Below, one piece after another: positions 6,983-7,221 of a stretch of DNA of 7,221 nucleotides. Every line of letters begins with the position of its first letter. The first letter of the stretch is position 1. Position numbers and translations under genes: made by a program. The notes under the pieces were generated by a model, which worked only from the letters and a program-made list of their open reading frames with translations, had not been told where the DNA came from and searched no databases. Source of the DNA: JAWLFI01 sp964627995 (GTDB lineage: Bacteria; Bacteroidota; Bacteroidia; Chitinophagales; Saprospiraceae); contig CAZVLN010000078.1 of assembly GCA_964627995.1 (NCBI GenBank), forward strand, positions 1-7,221, written 5' to 3'.

Positions 6983-7002
6983 CCATAAAAAAATGGTTTT
7001 AT
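6983..7002 (+). terminator. Weak hairpin with T-run after the secreted-protein gene
   Basis: CCAT (6983-6986) and ATGG (6993-6996) can pair across an all-A loop and are followed by TTTTAT. The stem has only four pairs and is A/T-poor in stability, so it is a poor intrinsic terminator. It is the only candidate within 65 nt of the stop at 6952; the GC-rich element starting at 7018 may do this job instead. Confidence 0.25.
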
Positions 7003-7017
7003 CGATTTAGATTATTT

Positions 7018-7133
7018 GGGCGTCCACCGAGGCTCCGCCTATCGGCGGATCTCGAGTGCGCTACGTTCCAGGCTTCTCCGCCAGCCGGCGGATCGGTCCC
7101 CAATAATTTTGGGACGCCCGCGCTGGAGCGCGG
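7018..7133. repeat. GC-rich multi-hairpin non-coding element
   Basis: A sharply GC-rich block in AT-rich surroundings, with nested inverted repeats. GGGCGTCC (7018-7025) pairs with GGACGCCC (7112-7119), enclosing two hairpins with the same stem: TCCGCC-TATC-GGCGGA (7034-7049) and TCCGCC-AGCC-GGCGGA (7077-7092). A further hairpin, GTCCC...GGGAC (7096-7115), overlaps the outer right arm, and CGCGCT-GG-AGCGCG (7119-7132) follows. No coding frame of interest is seen. The arrangement resembles dispersed palindromic (REP/BIME-like) elements or a structured RNA. Repetition elsewhere in the genome cannot be tested from this window. The repeats are directly visible; the class is inferred. Confidence 0.6.
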
Positions 7134-7163
7134 CCCCTTTCACATCGCTGACGCGGAGGAATT

Positions 7164-7221
7164 AAGGATAAGGGAAAAAGGATAAAGGATAAAGTAATTC
7201 AGGGTTAAAGGGTAAAGGAAT
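7164..7221 (+). repeat. Degenerate 7-bp tandem repeat (AAGGATA-type), running off the window
   Basis: Purine-rich heptamers occur in register from 7164: AAGGATA (7164), AGGGAAA (7171), AAGGATA (7178), AAGGATA (7185), AAGTAAT (7192). After a 2-base shift come AGGGTTA (7201), AAGGGTA (7208) and AAGGAAT (7215) at the window edge. The strand asymmetry (almost no C) is striking. It is a minisatellite-like tract adjoining the GC-rich element; the far end is not visible. Confidence 0.65.

Noticed and set aside
7018..7133. tRNA or other known structured RNA gene
   Set aside because: No cloverleaf, T-loop (TTCRANNC-type) or anticodon arm fits; the hairpins are simple palindromes with tetraloops.
7018..7221. 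CRISPR array or transposon end
   Set aside because: There are no regularly spaced repeat-spacer units, no transposase frame and no visible target-site duplication.

Overview
The window looks like chromosome from a member of the Bacteroidota, most likely a marine Saprospiria/Lewinella-like lineage. The evidence is family-level: PorT-type outer-membrane beta-barrels, secreted proteins whose signal peptides end in ...AQ or ...SQ, a short carboxypeptidase-regulatory-like secreted protein of a type common in that phylum, AT-rich leaders without clear Shine-Dalgarno sequences, and a Bacteroidota-style MetF. The genus assignment is inference.

Layout. Positions 1-170 hold the 3' end of one outer-membrane beta-barrel gene. 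Positions 438-1106 hold a complete paralog in the same direction, so the two form a tandem pair. A perfect 17-bp inverted repeat (1131-1168) closes this unit and lies between convergent genes. On the minus strand, reading from 6030 down to 1319, three tightly packed genes form an apparent operon: metF (methylenetetrahydrofolate reductase), a large secreted M14 zinc metallopeptidase with a glutamine-amidotransferase-like C-terminal domain, and fahA (fumarylacetoacetase). metF and the peptidase share an ATGA overlap; the peptidase and fahA are 15 nt apart. A 244-bp divergent intergenic region (6031-6274) separates metF from a plus-strand gene for a small secreted protein with a carboxypeptidase-regulatory-like domain (6275-6952). 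The right end is non-coding: a GC-rich, hairpin-dense element (7018-7133) and then a degenerate 7-bp tandem repeat that runs off the window (7164-7221).

How the genes fit together. MetF supplies 5-methyl-THF for methionine synthesis, and FahA performs the last step of tyrosine/phenylalanine breakdown to fumarate and acetoacetate. The exported M14 enzyme could release amino acids from peptides outside the cytoplasm. A shared theme of amino-acid acquisition and turnover is possible but is inference; co-transcription of housekeeping genes without a pathway link is equally plausible. I see no defence system, mobile-element transposase, CRISPR array, tRNA or rRNA. Most of the window is ordinary chromosome. 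The least explained parts are the non-coding elements: the metF leader hairpins, the GC-rich element and the heptamer repeat.
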